Below are positions 52,949 to 64,000 of a stretch of 64,000 nucleotides of DNA, one piece after another (within the stretch, counting starts at the first letter, position 1; each line of letters begins with the position of its first letter). The position numbers and the translations under genes were made by a program. The notes beneath the pieces are model-generated. The model saw nothing but the letters and a program-made list of their open reading frames with translations, did not search any database and had not been told where the DNA came from. Source of the stretch: CBDDEC01 sp965198045 (GTDB taxonomy: Bacteria; Chloroflexota; Dehalococcoidia; UBA2979); NCBI GenBank assembly GCA_965198045.1, contig CBDAOL010000009.1:124001-188000 (forward strand). Direction: 5' to 3'.

Positions 52949-55492
52949 ATGACGACCACGCCCGCTGGCCGCGACGTACTCACCCAGTCGGAGGCCGAGG
53001 CGCGCGCCGCCCGCATCGACGACGTCGCCTACGAGATCGAACTGCACCTCGGGCGCAACTCATCCGAGTACACGGGCCGCGTCGTCGCCACCTTCGCCCA
53101 CAGCGGCGAGGGCGCGACGTTTCTCGACCACACCGGGCTGCGCATCGATTCGCTCGAGCTCAACGGTCAGGTGATCGCAGAGCCGGAGTGGGACGGCCAC
53201 CGCCTCGTGCTTGCCGGCGAACGGTTGGCGGCCGAGAACCGCCTCGAGATCAAGTACACGAACGAGTACGACACCACGGGCGAGGGCCTGCACCGCTTCG
53301 AGGATCCGGAGGACGGCGAGGTCTACCTCTACACGAACTTCGAGCCGTTCGGCGCGCACCGCCTCTTCCCCTGCTTCGACCAGCCTGACCTGAAGGCGCG
53401 CTACCTCCTCGAGGTCACGCATCCCTCGGACTGGAAGGTCATCACTAACAGTCCCGAGGCCGGCAGCGACGCTGGGAGCGAGGAGGGGTTCGTCACCACC
53501 TCGTTCGAGCGCACTGCCGAGTTCTCGACGTACCTGTTCGCGCTGATCGCAGGGCCGTACGTCGGCTTCCTGGACGACTACGGGGACATCAAGCTCGGCT
53601 TCTACACCCGCCACTCCCTGGCGGAACACGTCGACGCGGACGAACTGTTCGAGGTGACGAAGCAAGGTCTCGCGTTCTTCGGCGACTTCTTCGACTATCC
53701 CTACCCGTTCGGCAAGTACGACCAGATCTTCGTACCGGAGTTCAACGCCGGGGCGATGGAGAACGTCGGCGCCGTGACGTTCTCCGAGCGCATGGTGTTC
53801 CGCGACCCGCCGACCGACAACCAGCGGCTCGGCCGAGGCGAGGTCATCCTCCACGAGATGGCGCACATGTGGTTCGGGGACCTCGTGACGATGCGCTGGT
53901 GGAACGACCTCTGGCTCAACGAGTCGTTCGCGACCTACATGGCCTACGTCGCGCTTGACCAGGCGACGCGCTTCAACACCGCGTGGCAGGCGTTCAACTC
54001 CGGCATGAAGAACTGGGCCTATCGGCAGGACCAGCTGATCACCACTCACCCCATCGCCGGCGAGGTCGAGGACACCGATCAGACGTTCCTCAACTTTGAC
54101 GGCATCACCTACGGCAAGGGTGCGTCGGTCCTGAAGCAGCTCGTCGCCTACATCGGCCCCGAGGGCTTCCGCGAGGGCATGCGGCTCTACTTCCGCCGCC
54201 ACGAGTACGGCAACACGACGCTCGCCGAGTTCCTCGACGCCCTCGGCGAGGGCGCCGGGCGCGACCTCCACGGCTGGGCCGCGCTCTGGCTCGAGACACC
54301 GTCGCTCAACACGCTGGCCGCGGAGGTCGAACGGGACGGCGATCGCGTGAGCGCGATGCAGCTCACGCAAACGGCGCCGGCGGACTACCCGACGCTGCGC
54401 CCGCACCGGATCGAAGTCGCCCTCGGACGGTCCGAGGGTGAGGCGGTCACCATCGAGGCGGTCGCAGCCGAGATCGACGCCGCGACGGCCCAGGTGCCCG
54501 ACGCGGTTGGGCTCGCCGCGCCTGAGTTCGTCTTCCCGAACTACAACGATCACGACTTCGTGAAGGTCGCGCTCGACGAAGCGTCGGTCGACTTCGTGCG
54601 CGACCGACTCGAGGCGATCGACGATCCGCTGTTGCGCCAACTCGTCTGGCAGGCGCTCTGGAATATGGTGCGCGATCAACAACTGCGGTCGAGCGACTAC
54701 CTCGAACTCGCCAGCGCGAAAGTCGTCGGCGAAGACGATCAGGAACTCGTCGAGACGATCCTCGCCACGATGACCGCCAGCGTCTCACGCTACGTGCCAG
54801 AGGAGCGCAAGGCCGACGCCGCGCACGCGCTCTTCGAACTCGCGTGGGAGCGCCAGCCCGATGTCGAGGGTGATCTGCAGATCATCTGGGTCCGCACCCT
54901 CATCGGCGCCGCCATCTCTGCCTCGGACGTGACGCGCGTGCTCTCGCTCGCCGACGGGCAGGTCACGATCGAGGGTCTGACGATCGACCAGGACATGCGC
55001 TGGTCGCTGGCGGCCTCGGCGGTCGCGCTCGGGCTGCCGGATGCTGAGGAGCGAGTCTCGGCCGAGGCGGCTCGCGACGCGAGCGATCGCGGTCAGCGAG
55101 CGCAGTTGCGCTGCGAAGTGGCTCGCCCGGATGCGGACGCGAAGGCGGCTGCGTGGGAGCGGATCCACGGCGAGGGCTACGGCTCGCTGCACCTCACGGG
55201 CGCCGCGATGTCCGGCTTCCAGTGGTGGGCGCAGAGCGACCTGCTCGACGGCTACACGGAGCGCTTCTTCGAGGCGCTGCCCGCAATCTTCGCGGAACGG
55301 GAGAACGAGTTCGCTCGGGGTTACCTCGGCGCGCTGCAGCCCGGCTACCGCGTCACACCCGAGCTGCTCGATCGTTCACGCCGCGTCCTCGAAGCCGTAG
55401 GCGACGACCAACCGTTGCTGACGCGCTCGCTGCGCGAGTCGAACGACGAGCTTGAGCGCGCGATTCGCTGCCGAGAGTTCGCGGCGACCTAG
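52949..55492 (+). CDS. pepN: aminopeptidase N (M1 family)
   Basis: 847 residues; zinc aminopeptidase. ATG 52949 chosen with GGAG four bases earlier; ATG 52937 would add four residues. Substrate-anchor FNAGAMENVGAVTF and zinc site ILHEMAHMWFGDLVTMRWWNDLWLNESFATYM split as HEMAHMWFGDL and NDLWLNESFA (HExxH-x18-E). Tyr of the transition state is in GITYGKGASVL. A long helical C-terminal ERAP1-like domain follows. Cytoplasmic, general peptide turnover. Stop is two bases before the MFS GTG. Confidence 0.95.
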   Translation: MTTTPAGRDVLTQSEAEARAARIDDVAYEIELHLGRNSSEYTGRVVATFAHSGEGATFLDHTGLRIDSLELNGQVIAEPEWDGHRLVLAGERLAAENRLEIKYTNEYDTTGEGLHRFEDPEDGEVYLYTNFEPFGAHRLFPCFDQPDLKARYLLEVTHPSDWKVITNSPEAGSDAGSEEGFVTTSFERTAEFSTYLFALIAGPYVGFLDDYGDIKLGFYTRHSLAEHVDADELFEVTKQGLAFFGDFFDYPYPFGKYDQIFVPEFNAGAMENVGAVTFSERMVFRDPPTDNQRLGRGEVILHEMAHMWFGDLVTMRWWNDLWLNESFATYMAYVALDQATRFNTAWQAFNSGMKNWAYRQDQLITTHPIAGEVEDTDQTFLNFDGITYGKGASVLKQLVAYIGPEGFREGMRLYFRRHEYGNTTLAEFLDALGEGAGRDLHGWAALWLETPSLNTLAAEVERDGDRVSAMQLTQTAPADYPTLRPHRIEVALGRSEGEAVTIEAVAAEIDAATAQVPDAVGLAAPEFVFPNYNDHDFVKVALDEASVDFVRDRLEAIDDPLLRQLVWQALWNMVRDQQLRSSDYLELASAKVVGEDDQELVETILATMTASVSRYVPEERKADAAHALFELAWERQPDVEGDLQIIWVRTLIGAAISASDVTRVLSLADGQVTIEGLTIDQDMRWSLAASAVALGLPDAEERVSAEAARDASDRGQRAQLRCEVARPDADAKAAAWERIHGEGYGSLHLTGAAMSGFQWWAQSDLLDGYTERFFEALPAIFAERENEFARGYLGALQPGYRVTPELLDRSRRVLEAVGDDQPLLTRSLRESNDELERAIRCREFAAT

Positions 55493-55494
55493 CC

Positions 55495-56796
55495 GTGCGT
55501 CTCCGGTTCCCCCGGTTCTACGGCTGGCGGCTCGTCGGCGCTGGCGCGGCGATCCAGGCGATGCAGAGCGGCCTCGTCATGCAGGCCTTCAACAACTACG
55601 CCGTGGTGCTGCGCGACCAGTTCGGCTGGTCCTCCACCACCGTCGCGATCGCGTTCGCGATGACGAGGGCGGAGAGCGGCCTGCTCGGTCCGGCACAGGG
55701 CTGGATGATCGACCGCTTCGGCCCACGCAACGTGATGCGCGTCGGTACGGTGCTCTTCGGCGTCGGGATGATGCTCTTCAGCCAGGTGCAGGGGCTCGGT
55801 ACCTTCTACGCCTTCTACCTGATCGTCGCGCTCGGCTCGAGCCTCGGCGGGTTCCTCTCGGTGACGACGGCGATCGTCAACTGGTTCGAACGCAAACGCT
55901 CCGTCGCGCTCGCGATCTCGCAGTCGGGCTTTGCCATCGGCGGCCTGATGACGCCGCTCGTCGTCTTCTCACTGACCGAGTTCGGCTGGCGGCAGACGGC
56001 GTTCGTCTCCGGCGTGATCGTAGTCGTCGTCGGCCTGCCGCTGGCGCAGATGATCCACCATCGCCCCTCCGACGTCGGCGAATACGTCGACGGCATCTCG
56101 CCGGAGGAACTCGAGGAGATGGAGCCCCTCGACGACACGATCTCGCGGGTACATTTCACCGCCGCCGAGGCGTTGCGGACGAAGGCGTTCTGGTACATCT
56201 CGCTCGGGCACGCCTCGGCGCTGCTCGTGGTTGGTGCGTTGATGGCCAACCTCTCGCAGTACCTCACGCGCGATCAGGGCATGACGCTGCAGGAGGCGAG
56301 CTTCATCGGCGGGGCGCTGCCACTGATGCAGATGATTGGCCAGTTCGCAGGTGGCTACTTCGGCGACCGCATGAACAAGCGGGTGCTCACGACCATCGCC
56401 ATGCTGGGGCACTCCGCCGGCCTGCTCGTACTGACCTACGCGGTGAACGACGCGATGATCTGGCTGTTCGTGCCGCTGCACGGCCTCGCGTGGGGCATCC
56501 GAGGCCCGCTGCAGCAGGCGCTACGCGCCGATTACTTCGGCTCGACCTCGTTCGGCACGATCATGGGCTTCTCGTCGCTGGTCGTGATGAGCGGCATGAT
56601 CATCGGCACGATCCTGGCCAGCGTCATCGCGGACGCCACCGGCGAGTTCAAGATCGGCTTCACGATCCTCGCGGTCGCCTCGGCGTTCGGGTCGTTGTTC
56701 TTCCTGTTCGCGAAGCCACCGCCGCCGCCAGAGCGGCCCGACGAACCATCGCTCGTGGAACCAGAGCCGGCACTCGTGCCCGCCGGCGGGGACTAG
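55495..56796 (+). CDS. MFS transporter (OFA/monocarboxylate-like)
   Basis: 433 residues from GTG 55495 (RLRFPRFYGWRLVGAGAAIQ). Twelve membrane segments, early VVLRDQFGWSSTTVAIAFAM and loop 2-3 GLLGPAQGWMIDRFGPRNVM typical of oxalate/formate and monocarboxylate permeases; large central loop around HHRPSDVGEYVDGISPEEL. Uses TAG stop overlapping the convergent small gene. Transports small organic anions by inference. Confidence 0.9.
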   Translation: MRLRFPRFYGWRLVGAGAAIQAMQSGLVMQAFNNYAVVLRDQFGWSSTTVAIAFAMTRAESGLLGPAQGWMIDRFGPRNVMRVGTVLFGVGMMLFSQVQGLGTFYAFYLIVALGSSLGGFLSVTTAIVNWFERKRSVALAISQSGFAIGGLMTPLVVFSLTEFGWRQTAFVSGVIVVVVGLPLAQMIHHRPSDVGEYVDGISPEELEEMEPLDDTISRVHFTAAEALRTKAFWYISLGHASALLVVGALMANLSQYLTRDQGMTLQEASFIGGALPLMQMIGQFAGGYFGDRMNKRVLTTIAMLGHSAGLLVLTYAVNDAMIWLFVPLHGLAWGIRGPLQQALRADYFGSTSFGTIMGFSSLVVMSGMIIGTILASVIADATGEFKIGFTILAVASAFGSLFFLFAKPPPPPERPDEPSLVEPEPALVPAGGD

Positions 56797-56948
56797 CGGC
56801 GCAGCAACCGTCCGAGGAGGCGCACCGGCCACGTCACCAGCCGCCAGAGCGCACCTCCGATGTGGATGAAGTCCTCGACGATACCCATGTCGTCGCCGAA
56901 GTCCTTGTCGGCGGCTGCGCGCTGACCTCGAGGGTCAAGATGTGCCAT
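56793..56948 (-). CDS. small basic protein, paralogue of the next
   Basis: 51 residues, too short for usual ORF calls. Starts MAHLDPRGQRAAADKDFGDD and ends WRLVTWPVRLLGRLLRR, sharing VTWPVR-x-L with the 56953 gene. Amphipathic basic C-terminal helix, possibly membrane-associated. Unknown function. Stop overlaps the MFS stop. Confidence 0.6.
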   Translation of the reverse strand: MAHLDPRGQRAAADKDFGDDMGIVEDFIHIGGALWRLVTWPVRLLGRLLRR

Positions 56949-56952
56949 CGCT

Positions 56953-57168
56953 CTATCCGCTCGATCGCACGCGACGCCAGAGCGCGCGCACTGGCCAGGT
57001 CACGACCCGCATGCCGCCGCCGATCACGCGAAAGGTGAGGCTGTCGGTGACGCTGTGGCCTGCGTAGTCTTTGCGGGCGGCGGCCCGGGCTGCGTCGTGG
57101 TTCTGGTACATGTTCGGTGGAGGCGTGCGAAAGACCATCAGGTCATCTTTCAACTGCCCACCGAGCAT
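56953..57168 (-). CDS. small basic protein, paralogue of the previous
   Basis: 71 residues; a shorter start at ATG 57138 (MVFRTPPPNM) is possible. Ends GGGMRVVTWPVRALWRRVRS. Shares the VTWPVR element and basic tail with the downstream gene, four bases away. Soluble acidic/neutral first half, amphipathic tail. No function assigned. Confidence 0.55.
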   Translation of the reverse strand: MLGGQLKDDLMVFRTPPPNMYQNHDAARAAARKDYAGHSVTDSLTFRVIGGGMRVVTWPVRALWRRVRSSG

Positions 57169-57213
57169 ACACCCCGTCGATATCGCTATCAGCGACGTGA
57201 TACGACCGTCAGC

Positions 57214-59919
<2,706 letters not shown>

Positions 59920-60037
59920 TCCGCTCGCCCTCGGTGAGGCTCCGGGGCAAGGCAAGCCGGGCTGGCGCTGGCGACCTCAGTACGCACCCTGATCTTAGCG
60001 GATCGGTGCGCCCGCGGCATCCGTTACGCACGCAGCG

Positions 60038-61258
60038 CTAGTCGTCGTCCTCGTGCGGATCCTCGAGGCGTTCCGCCAGCTCGGCCCTGGCGGCGGCGAT
60101 CTTGGGCGCGTCCGAGTAGAGATCGAGCGCGGTGAGCGCGAGCGCTTTCGCCGCGCGGAGCGTCTCCTCGTGCGCGGCCTCCGTCGCGGCCGCAGCAGTA
60201 AACCCGGCCGTGTGGTTCGCCGCCTCTGACTCAATGCCGAACGAGGGGTGGATGCCCGGGACCACGTAGGTGACGTTGCCCATGTCGGTGCTGCCGCCGC
60301 CGAGACGCGGTTCGGGATCGACCTCCATCCCGAGCGCGGCCGCATGCTCCTCGTACGACTCGGCGAGCGGCGACGAGGAGAGCATGTCGGAGTAAACGTG
60401 GCCCTGCCAGCGCGCCTCGAGTTCAGTGCCGGTGGCCAGCGCGGCGGCCTCAAAGCAGGCGTGCACACGAGGGCGCAGCTCGTCGAGGCGCGGCAGGGAG
60501 ATCTCGCGTACGTAGAAGTGGGCGCGGGTCTCGTCCGGGATGATGTTCGGCGCCTGGCCGCCGTCGGTGATGATGCCGTGCACCCGCGCCGTCGGGCGCA
60601 TCTGCTGTCGCAGCAGCGAGATGCCGTTGAACGCGTGGATCAATCCATCGAGGGCGTTCAGTCCGTCCCAGGGACGTCCCGCGGCGTGCGCATTGCGACC
60701 TCGGTACGTGACGAACACCGACTGGATGGCGTTCGGGCGGCCGCGCGTCCGTACCTTGCCCGCCCCGATCCCACCGGAGGGGTGTAGCATCATCGCCGCG
60801 TCGACGTCGGCGAAAGCGCCCGCGTCGATCAAATCGATCTTGCCGCCGCCACGCTCCTCCGCCGGCGTGCCGAGCACCACCACGGTGCCGTTGCCCTCGC
60901 CGAGGACCGACTCCAGCGCCAGCCCGGTCGCGATGCCGGCGGTGGCGATCAGGTTGTGCCCGCACGCGTGGCCGATGCCCGGCAGGGCGTCGTATTCGCA
61001 GAGCACGGCGATCGTTGGCCCGCCGCTCCCGGCCACGGCGCGGAACGCCGTGTCCACACCGTAGGCGGAGCGCTCGACGGTGAACCCGCGCTCCGCGAGG
61101 AACTCCGTCAACACCTCGTGCGCGTGCGTCTCCTCGTAGGCGAGCTCCGGGTGGTCATGGATGTCGAGGCTGAGCGCGCGCAGCTCCGCGGTCGCGCCGT
61201 CGATGGTCGCCTGCGCCGTCGCGCGCGCCTCCTCGAGGCTCGCCGGGTCGATGGGCAT
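60038..61258 (-). CDS. M20D-type amidohydrolase (AbgB/IAA-amino-acid hydrolase-like)
   Basis: 406 residues. DIHDHPELAYEETHAHEVL, CEYDALPGIGHACGHNLIA, GTPAEERGGGKIDLIDAGAF, and PSGGIGAGKVRTRG are typical of M20D enzymes that split N-acyl or p-aminobenzoyl-glutamate conjugates. The metal His and Cys in GHACGHN are visible. The C-terminus is acidic (LEDPHEDDD). Cytoplasmic. Tag gene follows on the same strand after 92 bp. Confidence 0.9.
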   Translation of the reverse strand: MPIDPASLEEARATAQATIDGATAELRALSLDIHDHPELAYEETHAHEVLTEFLAERGFTVERSAYGVDTAFRAVAGSGGPTIAVLCEYDALPGIGHACGHNLIATAGIATGLALESVLGEGNGTVVVLGTPAEERGGGKIDLIDAGAFADVDAAMMLHPSGGIGAGKVRTRGRPNAIQSVFVTYRGRNAHAAGRPWDGLNALDGLIHAFNGISLLRQQMRPTARVHGIITDGGQAPNIIPDETRAHFYVREISLPRLDELRPRVHACFEAAALATGTELEARWQGHVYSDMLSSSPLAESYEEHAAALGMEVDPEPRLGGGSTDMGNVTYVVPGIHPSFGIESEAANHTAGFTAAAATEAAHEETLRAAKALALTALDLYSDAPKIAAARAELAERLEDPHEDDD

Positions 61259-61350
61259 GTGCTGCTCCTCGGATGCGGGTCTGCCGGGACGGGGCGCGGG
61301 TCAGCGCCCTCGGCGAGCGAAGGTACACCACCGGCCGGGGTCGTCGAGGG

Positions 61351-61932
61351 CTAGAGGGCGGTCGCTACCTCGCTGTGGCGGAAGCAGTCGACGACGTGGT
61401 CGTTGACGAGGCCAGCCGCCTGCATGAACGCGTAGCAGATCGTCGGCCCCACGAAACGGAAGCCGTCGCGCTTCATCTGCTTCGACATCGCCGTCGAGGG
61501 CTCGGTTTCGGCAGCGATGTCCTCGAGGCCCTGGGGCTCGTTCACGACGGTGACCTCGTCGACGAACTGCCAGATGTACCGATCGAGGGTCGTCCACTGC
61601 GGCATCAGCTCGAGGACCGCCTGCGCGTTCGAGATCGTCGATTCGATCTTGGCCCGGTTGCGGATGATCCCCACGTCCTGCCGCAGCCGTTCGACGTCAC
61701 CCTCATCCATCGCCGCGATCGCCTCGATGTCCCAGTCGAGGAAGGCGGCGCGGTACCCCTCGATCCGTCCGAGGATCGTCGACCACGACAGCCCGGCCTG
61801 CGCGCCCTCCAGGGTCAGGAACTCGAAGAGCTGCCGGTCGTCATGCATCGGCACGCCCCACACCTCGTCGTGGTAGCGCGTCATCGCGGGGTCGTCGCCG
61901 GGCCAGGGGCAGCGCACGCGGTCGTCGGGCAT
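61351..61932 (-). CDS. tag: DNA-3-methyladenine glycosylase I
   Basis: 193 residues. RCPWPGDDPAMTRYHDEVWG opens the fold, EGAQAGLSWSTILGRIEGYR is the helix-hairpin region with the catalytic acid, FVGPTICYAFMQAAGLVNDH the C-terminal signature. Metal Cys/His partly visible (Cys8, HVVDCF). Excises 3-methyladenine. This is the second alkylation-repair gene of the window besides AlkD. Confidence 0.93.
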   Translation of the reverse strand: MPDDRVRCPWPGDDPAMTRYHDEVWGVPMHDDRQLFEFLTLEGAQAGLSWSTILGRIEGYRAAFLDWDIEAIAAMDEGDVERLRQDVGIIRNRAKIESTISNAQAVLELMPQWTTLDRYIWQFVDEVTVVNEPQGLEDIAAETEPSTAMSKQMKRDGFRFVGPTICYAFMQAAGLVNDHVVDCFRHSEVATAL

Positions 61933-61947
61933 CTGGCACCTCCGCGG

Positions 61948-62910
61948 CTAACTTAGCGCCTCGATCGCCTTGATGTTGGCGTCGAGGTAGTCGAGGTCGA
62001 GCGGATGGCCGTGCTGCGCCTCACCGATTCCGTTCTACGCTTCCCAGGTGCGTCGGACCCGGATCAGCGTGCCCAGCTCTCTGCGCTCGGACGCAGCCAG
62101 CGGCGCACCGGCCGCAGCCTCGTAGGCCTCGAGGAACGGCGTCGCCGACGACTCGTCGAGGGCATCGCGACCGTCGGTCGCGAAGAACGCCCACAGCGCG
62201 TCAGCGACATCGCATGCGCGCCAGTCGACCCGCGCCTCGTCCCCGTCGAAGATCGCCGACACGCGACGGTCGAGGATCCGCAGGTTGCCCGCGTAGTAAT
62301 CGCCGTGCAGGGGCTGCCTGGTCCACTCGTACTCGTCGAGCTGTGCCAGGTCGCGTTGAGCTACCTCGATCGCGTGGTCGAGCCATTCGAGGAGTTCGCC
62401 GCTCAGCGTCAACTCGCCTCGCCTCGCCCACGACCACCACGGATTCTCGCGCCAGTCGAGGTCGATGAGAGCCGGGCGGTCGGGGCGCGGTTCGATCTCG
62501 ATGAGGCGGAGGTCACGATGGAGCTCGCCGAGCGCGTCCGCTGCCGTCAGCCGGTCCGCGGCCCTCGTCGCAACGAGCGGCGACCCGTCGAGGTGGCGCG
62601 TGAGCCAGCAGACACGGGGCGACGACGAGGGTTCGAAGTCGAGCGTCGAGGCTCCGTGCCGCGTCGGGATGGCTCGCGGCGTGCGTTCACCATCGAGGGC
62701 CGCGAGCAATCGATGCTCCCACTCGACCGACGCCAGGCTTGTCTCAGGCACGCAGACGCGCAGCACGAACGTCCCAGCCTCGGTCGCGACGCGGAACACG
62801 TCGTTCTGATAGCCGCCCTCGAGGCGCGTGACCGCCGCGCCCCGCGGCAGGGCCCAGTGTTCGAGGATCGGCGTGACATCGGAGGTTTCGAGGCGTGGCA
62901 TCGCACTCAC
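61948..62910 (-). CDS. aminoglycoside/homoserine kinase-like phosphotransferase with in-frame TAG
   Basis: 320 codons if the TAG at 62035-62037 (codon 292) is passed. GGYQNDVFRVATEAGTFVLRV (ATP-binding), PLHGDYYAGNLRI (HxD-x4-N catalytic loop), IFDGDEARVDWRACDVADALW (metal Asp). TAG follows RVRRTWEA, and the same frame continues NGIGEAQHGHPLDLDYLDAN then a TAG at 61948-61950; Trp (TGG) would be one base away. GTG 62910 overlaps the cupredoxin stop. Substrate unknown: may be homoserine, choline or an antibiotic. Confidence 0.82.
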
Positions 62911-63449
62911 CGTACGGTGATCGTGCCCTCCATTCCCGCGCTGCGGTGGCCCGGGACGTCGCAGTAGAAGACGTACTCACCGGGCTCTTCCAGGCGGAGG
63001 CGAACCGTGGCCTCGTCGCTGCGGTCGAGGGCGACGTGCACCGCGAAACTGCGGCCGTGCCGCTGGCTGCCGCCGTCGCCCGCCTCGACCGCCGAGGGCG
63101 TGCCGAGGCGGTTGATCGTGAAGTCGTGCTCGAGGCTGCCCGTGTTCTCCAGCGCGAGCTCAACGATCGCGCCGGCCTCCAACGTGAGTGCCTCCTCGCT
63201 GAACTCGATGTCCTCGAGGGCCAGTTCGACTGTGCGGTCGGCCGGCTCGTCGAAGAGCCCGACGCGTTCGAGGATGAGCTGCCCGTCCGCCGTGGTGTGG
63301 GCGGCGCTGCCACGCTCGACCGGACTGGAGCTGCAGGCGGCGGCGAAGGCCACCACCACCAGCAGGGGCAGAGTCAGAGGCCGAGGAGTCGAGCGGCCGT
63401 CAGGCCTGGACGGCAGGGAGAACCTCCTCGACGAACGCCTGCATCGCAT
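62907..63449 (-). CDS. cupredoxin-domain lipoprotein
   Basis: 180 residues. Signal PLTLPLLVVVAFAAACSSSP with lipobox AAAC; mature domain has LEHDFTI (His ligand) and YVFYCDVPGHRSAGMEGTITV (Cys, His, Met), the type I copper set. Likely exported to the outer face of the membrane as an electron carrier. The start at 63449 overlaps the LLM gene by 50 bases, with no better start codon seen. Ends overlapping the kinase-like gene. Confidence 0.85.
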   Translation of the reverse strand: MRCRRSSRRFSLPSRPDGRSTPRPLTLPLLVVVAFAAACSSSPVERGSAAHTTADGQLILERVGLFDEPADRTVELALEDIEFSEEALTLEAGAIVELALENTGSLEHDFTINRLGTPSAVEAGDGGSQRHGRSFAVHVALDRSDEATVRLRLEEPGEYVFYCDVPGHRSAGMEGTITVR

Positions 63450-64000
63450 CCCACTCGATCGGCGGGCGGATGGCGATGCTGACGCGGGATGCGCCCGCCT
63501 GCTCGTGCGCTTTCAGCGTCTCAATCGCCTGTTGCGGCGTGCCGGCCAGCGCACCGGTCGTCGGCATGCGGCCGCCTGCGGCCAGCGCGTCGCCGGCGCG
63601 CTTCGCGATGCGCTCAGCGTCGGCGGCGTTCGCCCCCATGTGCATGTGCAGGTTGATCGAGCGCTCGATCTCGTCCGGATCCCGCTCCTCGCGCTCGCAC
63701 CACATGTCGAGCACGCCGTTCAGCCGCGCGAACTCCTCAAGGTTGATGTACGGCACGTTCCAGCCGTCCGCCCAGCGGGCCGCGATGCGCAGCGTGCGCT
63801 TCTCGCCGCGGCCGCCGACGACGATTGGAATCGGCGTCTGCACCGGTCGAGGCTCCAGGTGCGCCTCCTCGATCGAATAGAACTGGCCCTCGAAGCTGGG
63901 CGCCTCCTCGGAGAACAGCAGCCGCAGGATCTGCGCCGACTCCTCGAGCTGGTCCATGCGGTCCTTCGTCGGACGGAACGGGTAGCCGTAGGCGCGGTGC
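63400..64000 (-). CDS. LLM-class oxidoreductase, C-terminal part
   Basis: The 5' part lies past the window edge; ~199 residues are visible, starting HRAYGYPFRPTKDRMDQLEE. IPIVVGGRGEKRTLRIAARWADGWN and GTPQQAIETLKAHEQAGASR are typical of F420/FMN luciferase-like proteins. Second such gene here (other at 25154). It precedes the cupredoxin on the same strand with overlap. Cofactor and substrate unknown. Confidence 0.87.
   Translation of the reverse strand, partial: HRAYGYPFRPTKDRMDQLEESAQILRLLFSEEAPSFEGQFYSIEEAHLEPRPVQTPIPIVVGGRGEKRTLRIAARWADGWNVPYINLEEFARLNGVLDMWCEREERDPDEIERSINLHMHMGANAADAERIAKRAGDALAAGGRMPTTGALAGTPQQAIETLKAHEQAGASRVSIAIRPPIEWDAMQAFVEEVLPAVQA

Noticed and set aside
53060..54682. 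540-codon minus-strand frame
   Set aside because: Shadow of pepN, which has zinc-site and GAMEN motifs.
61948..62037. Pyrrolysine at TAG codons
   Set aside because: Two ambers with neighbouring sequence errors are not evidence; pyl genes are absent from the window and the host type is unlikely.

Overview
This is 64 kb of gene-dense, high-GC bacterial chromosome. Nearly every stretch is coding, spacers are short, and many start and stop codons overlap. I see no rRNA, tRNA, CRISPR array, transposase, integrase or phage gene. The content suggests a free-living aerobe: menaquinone genes, SURF1, P450, aconitase, two glutamine synthetases, probable F420/FMN-type luciferase-like oxidoreductases, seven crotonase-fold paralogues and two enolase-superfamily enzymes. 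A Chloroflexota of Dehalococcoidia/SAR202 type is my best guess. It rests on gene content only and is not secure; an actinobacterium is the main alternative.

Layout. 1-3.8 kb is a menaquinone operon (menB end, menA, menC, menE). 4.6-6.8 kb carries a PHP-domain protein fused to a hotdog dehydratase domain, then a MaoC partner and a DoxX-like protein. 6.8-8.7 kb (minus) has a DsbA/FrnE-type oxidoreductase with in-frame UGA at its active-site Cys, an AlkD-like repair protein and a VOC protein. 8.8-11.8 kb (plus) has a membrane-anchored hydrolase and two crotonases. 11.8-18.7 kb (minus) has three tandem beta-lactamase-fold hydrolases, a HAD phosphatase, a CDP-alcohol phosphatidyltransferase and asparagine synthetase. 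18.8-24.3 kb has RNase D, a D-aminoacylase, a GMC oxidoreductase and a second UGA-containing thioredoxin-fold protein. 24.3-32.8 kb has a crotonase/LLM/ferredoxin set divergent from a P450, then a tightly overlapped minus operon (quinone oxidoreductase, PanE-like, epimerase, PPOX, amidohydrolase). 32.9-47.3 kb is mixed metabolism with an ABC transporter behind an unusually palindromic leader. 47.4-49.9 kb pairs type I and type II glutamine synthetase. 50.1-64 kb has ferredoxin/ferredoxin reductase, SURF1, PepN, an MFS transporter, two small paralogous proteins, aconitase, an M20 amidohydrolase, Tag, a kinase-like protein, a cupredoxin lipoprotein and a partial LLM oxidoreductase.

Main discovery. 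Two unrelated thioredoxin-fold genes (6797-7480 minus; 23265-24302 plus) each have an in-frame TGA exactly where the catalytic Cys should be (UPWC and UGCR). In each the frame continues into a full family-like C-terminus, and a hairpin lies at the distance expected of a bacterial SECIS. TGA is an ordinary stop elsewhere in the window (for example menB and menC), so selenocysteine insertion is a better explanation than a reassigned code.

Quality caution. At least seven genes carry single-base indels, mostly in or beside G/C runs, that restore family sequence when corrected. Two more have in-frame TAG codons. Part of this may be assembly error, so apparent pseudogenes and missing catalytic residues should be read with that in mind.
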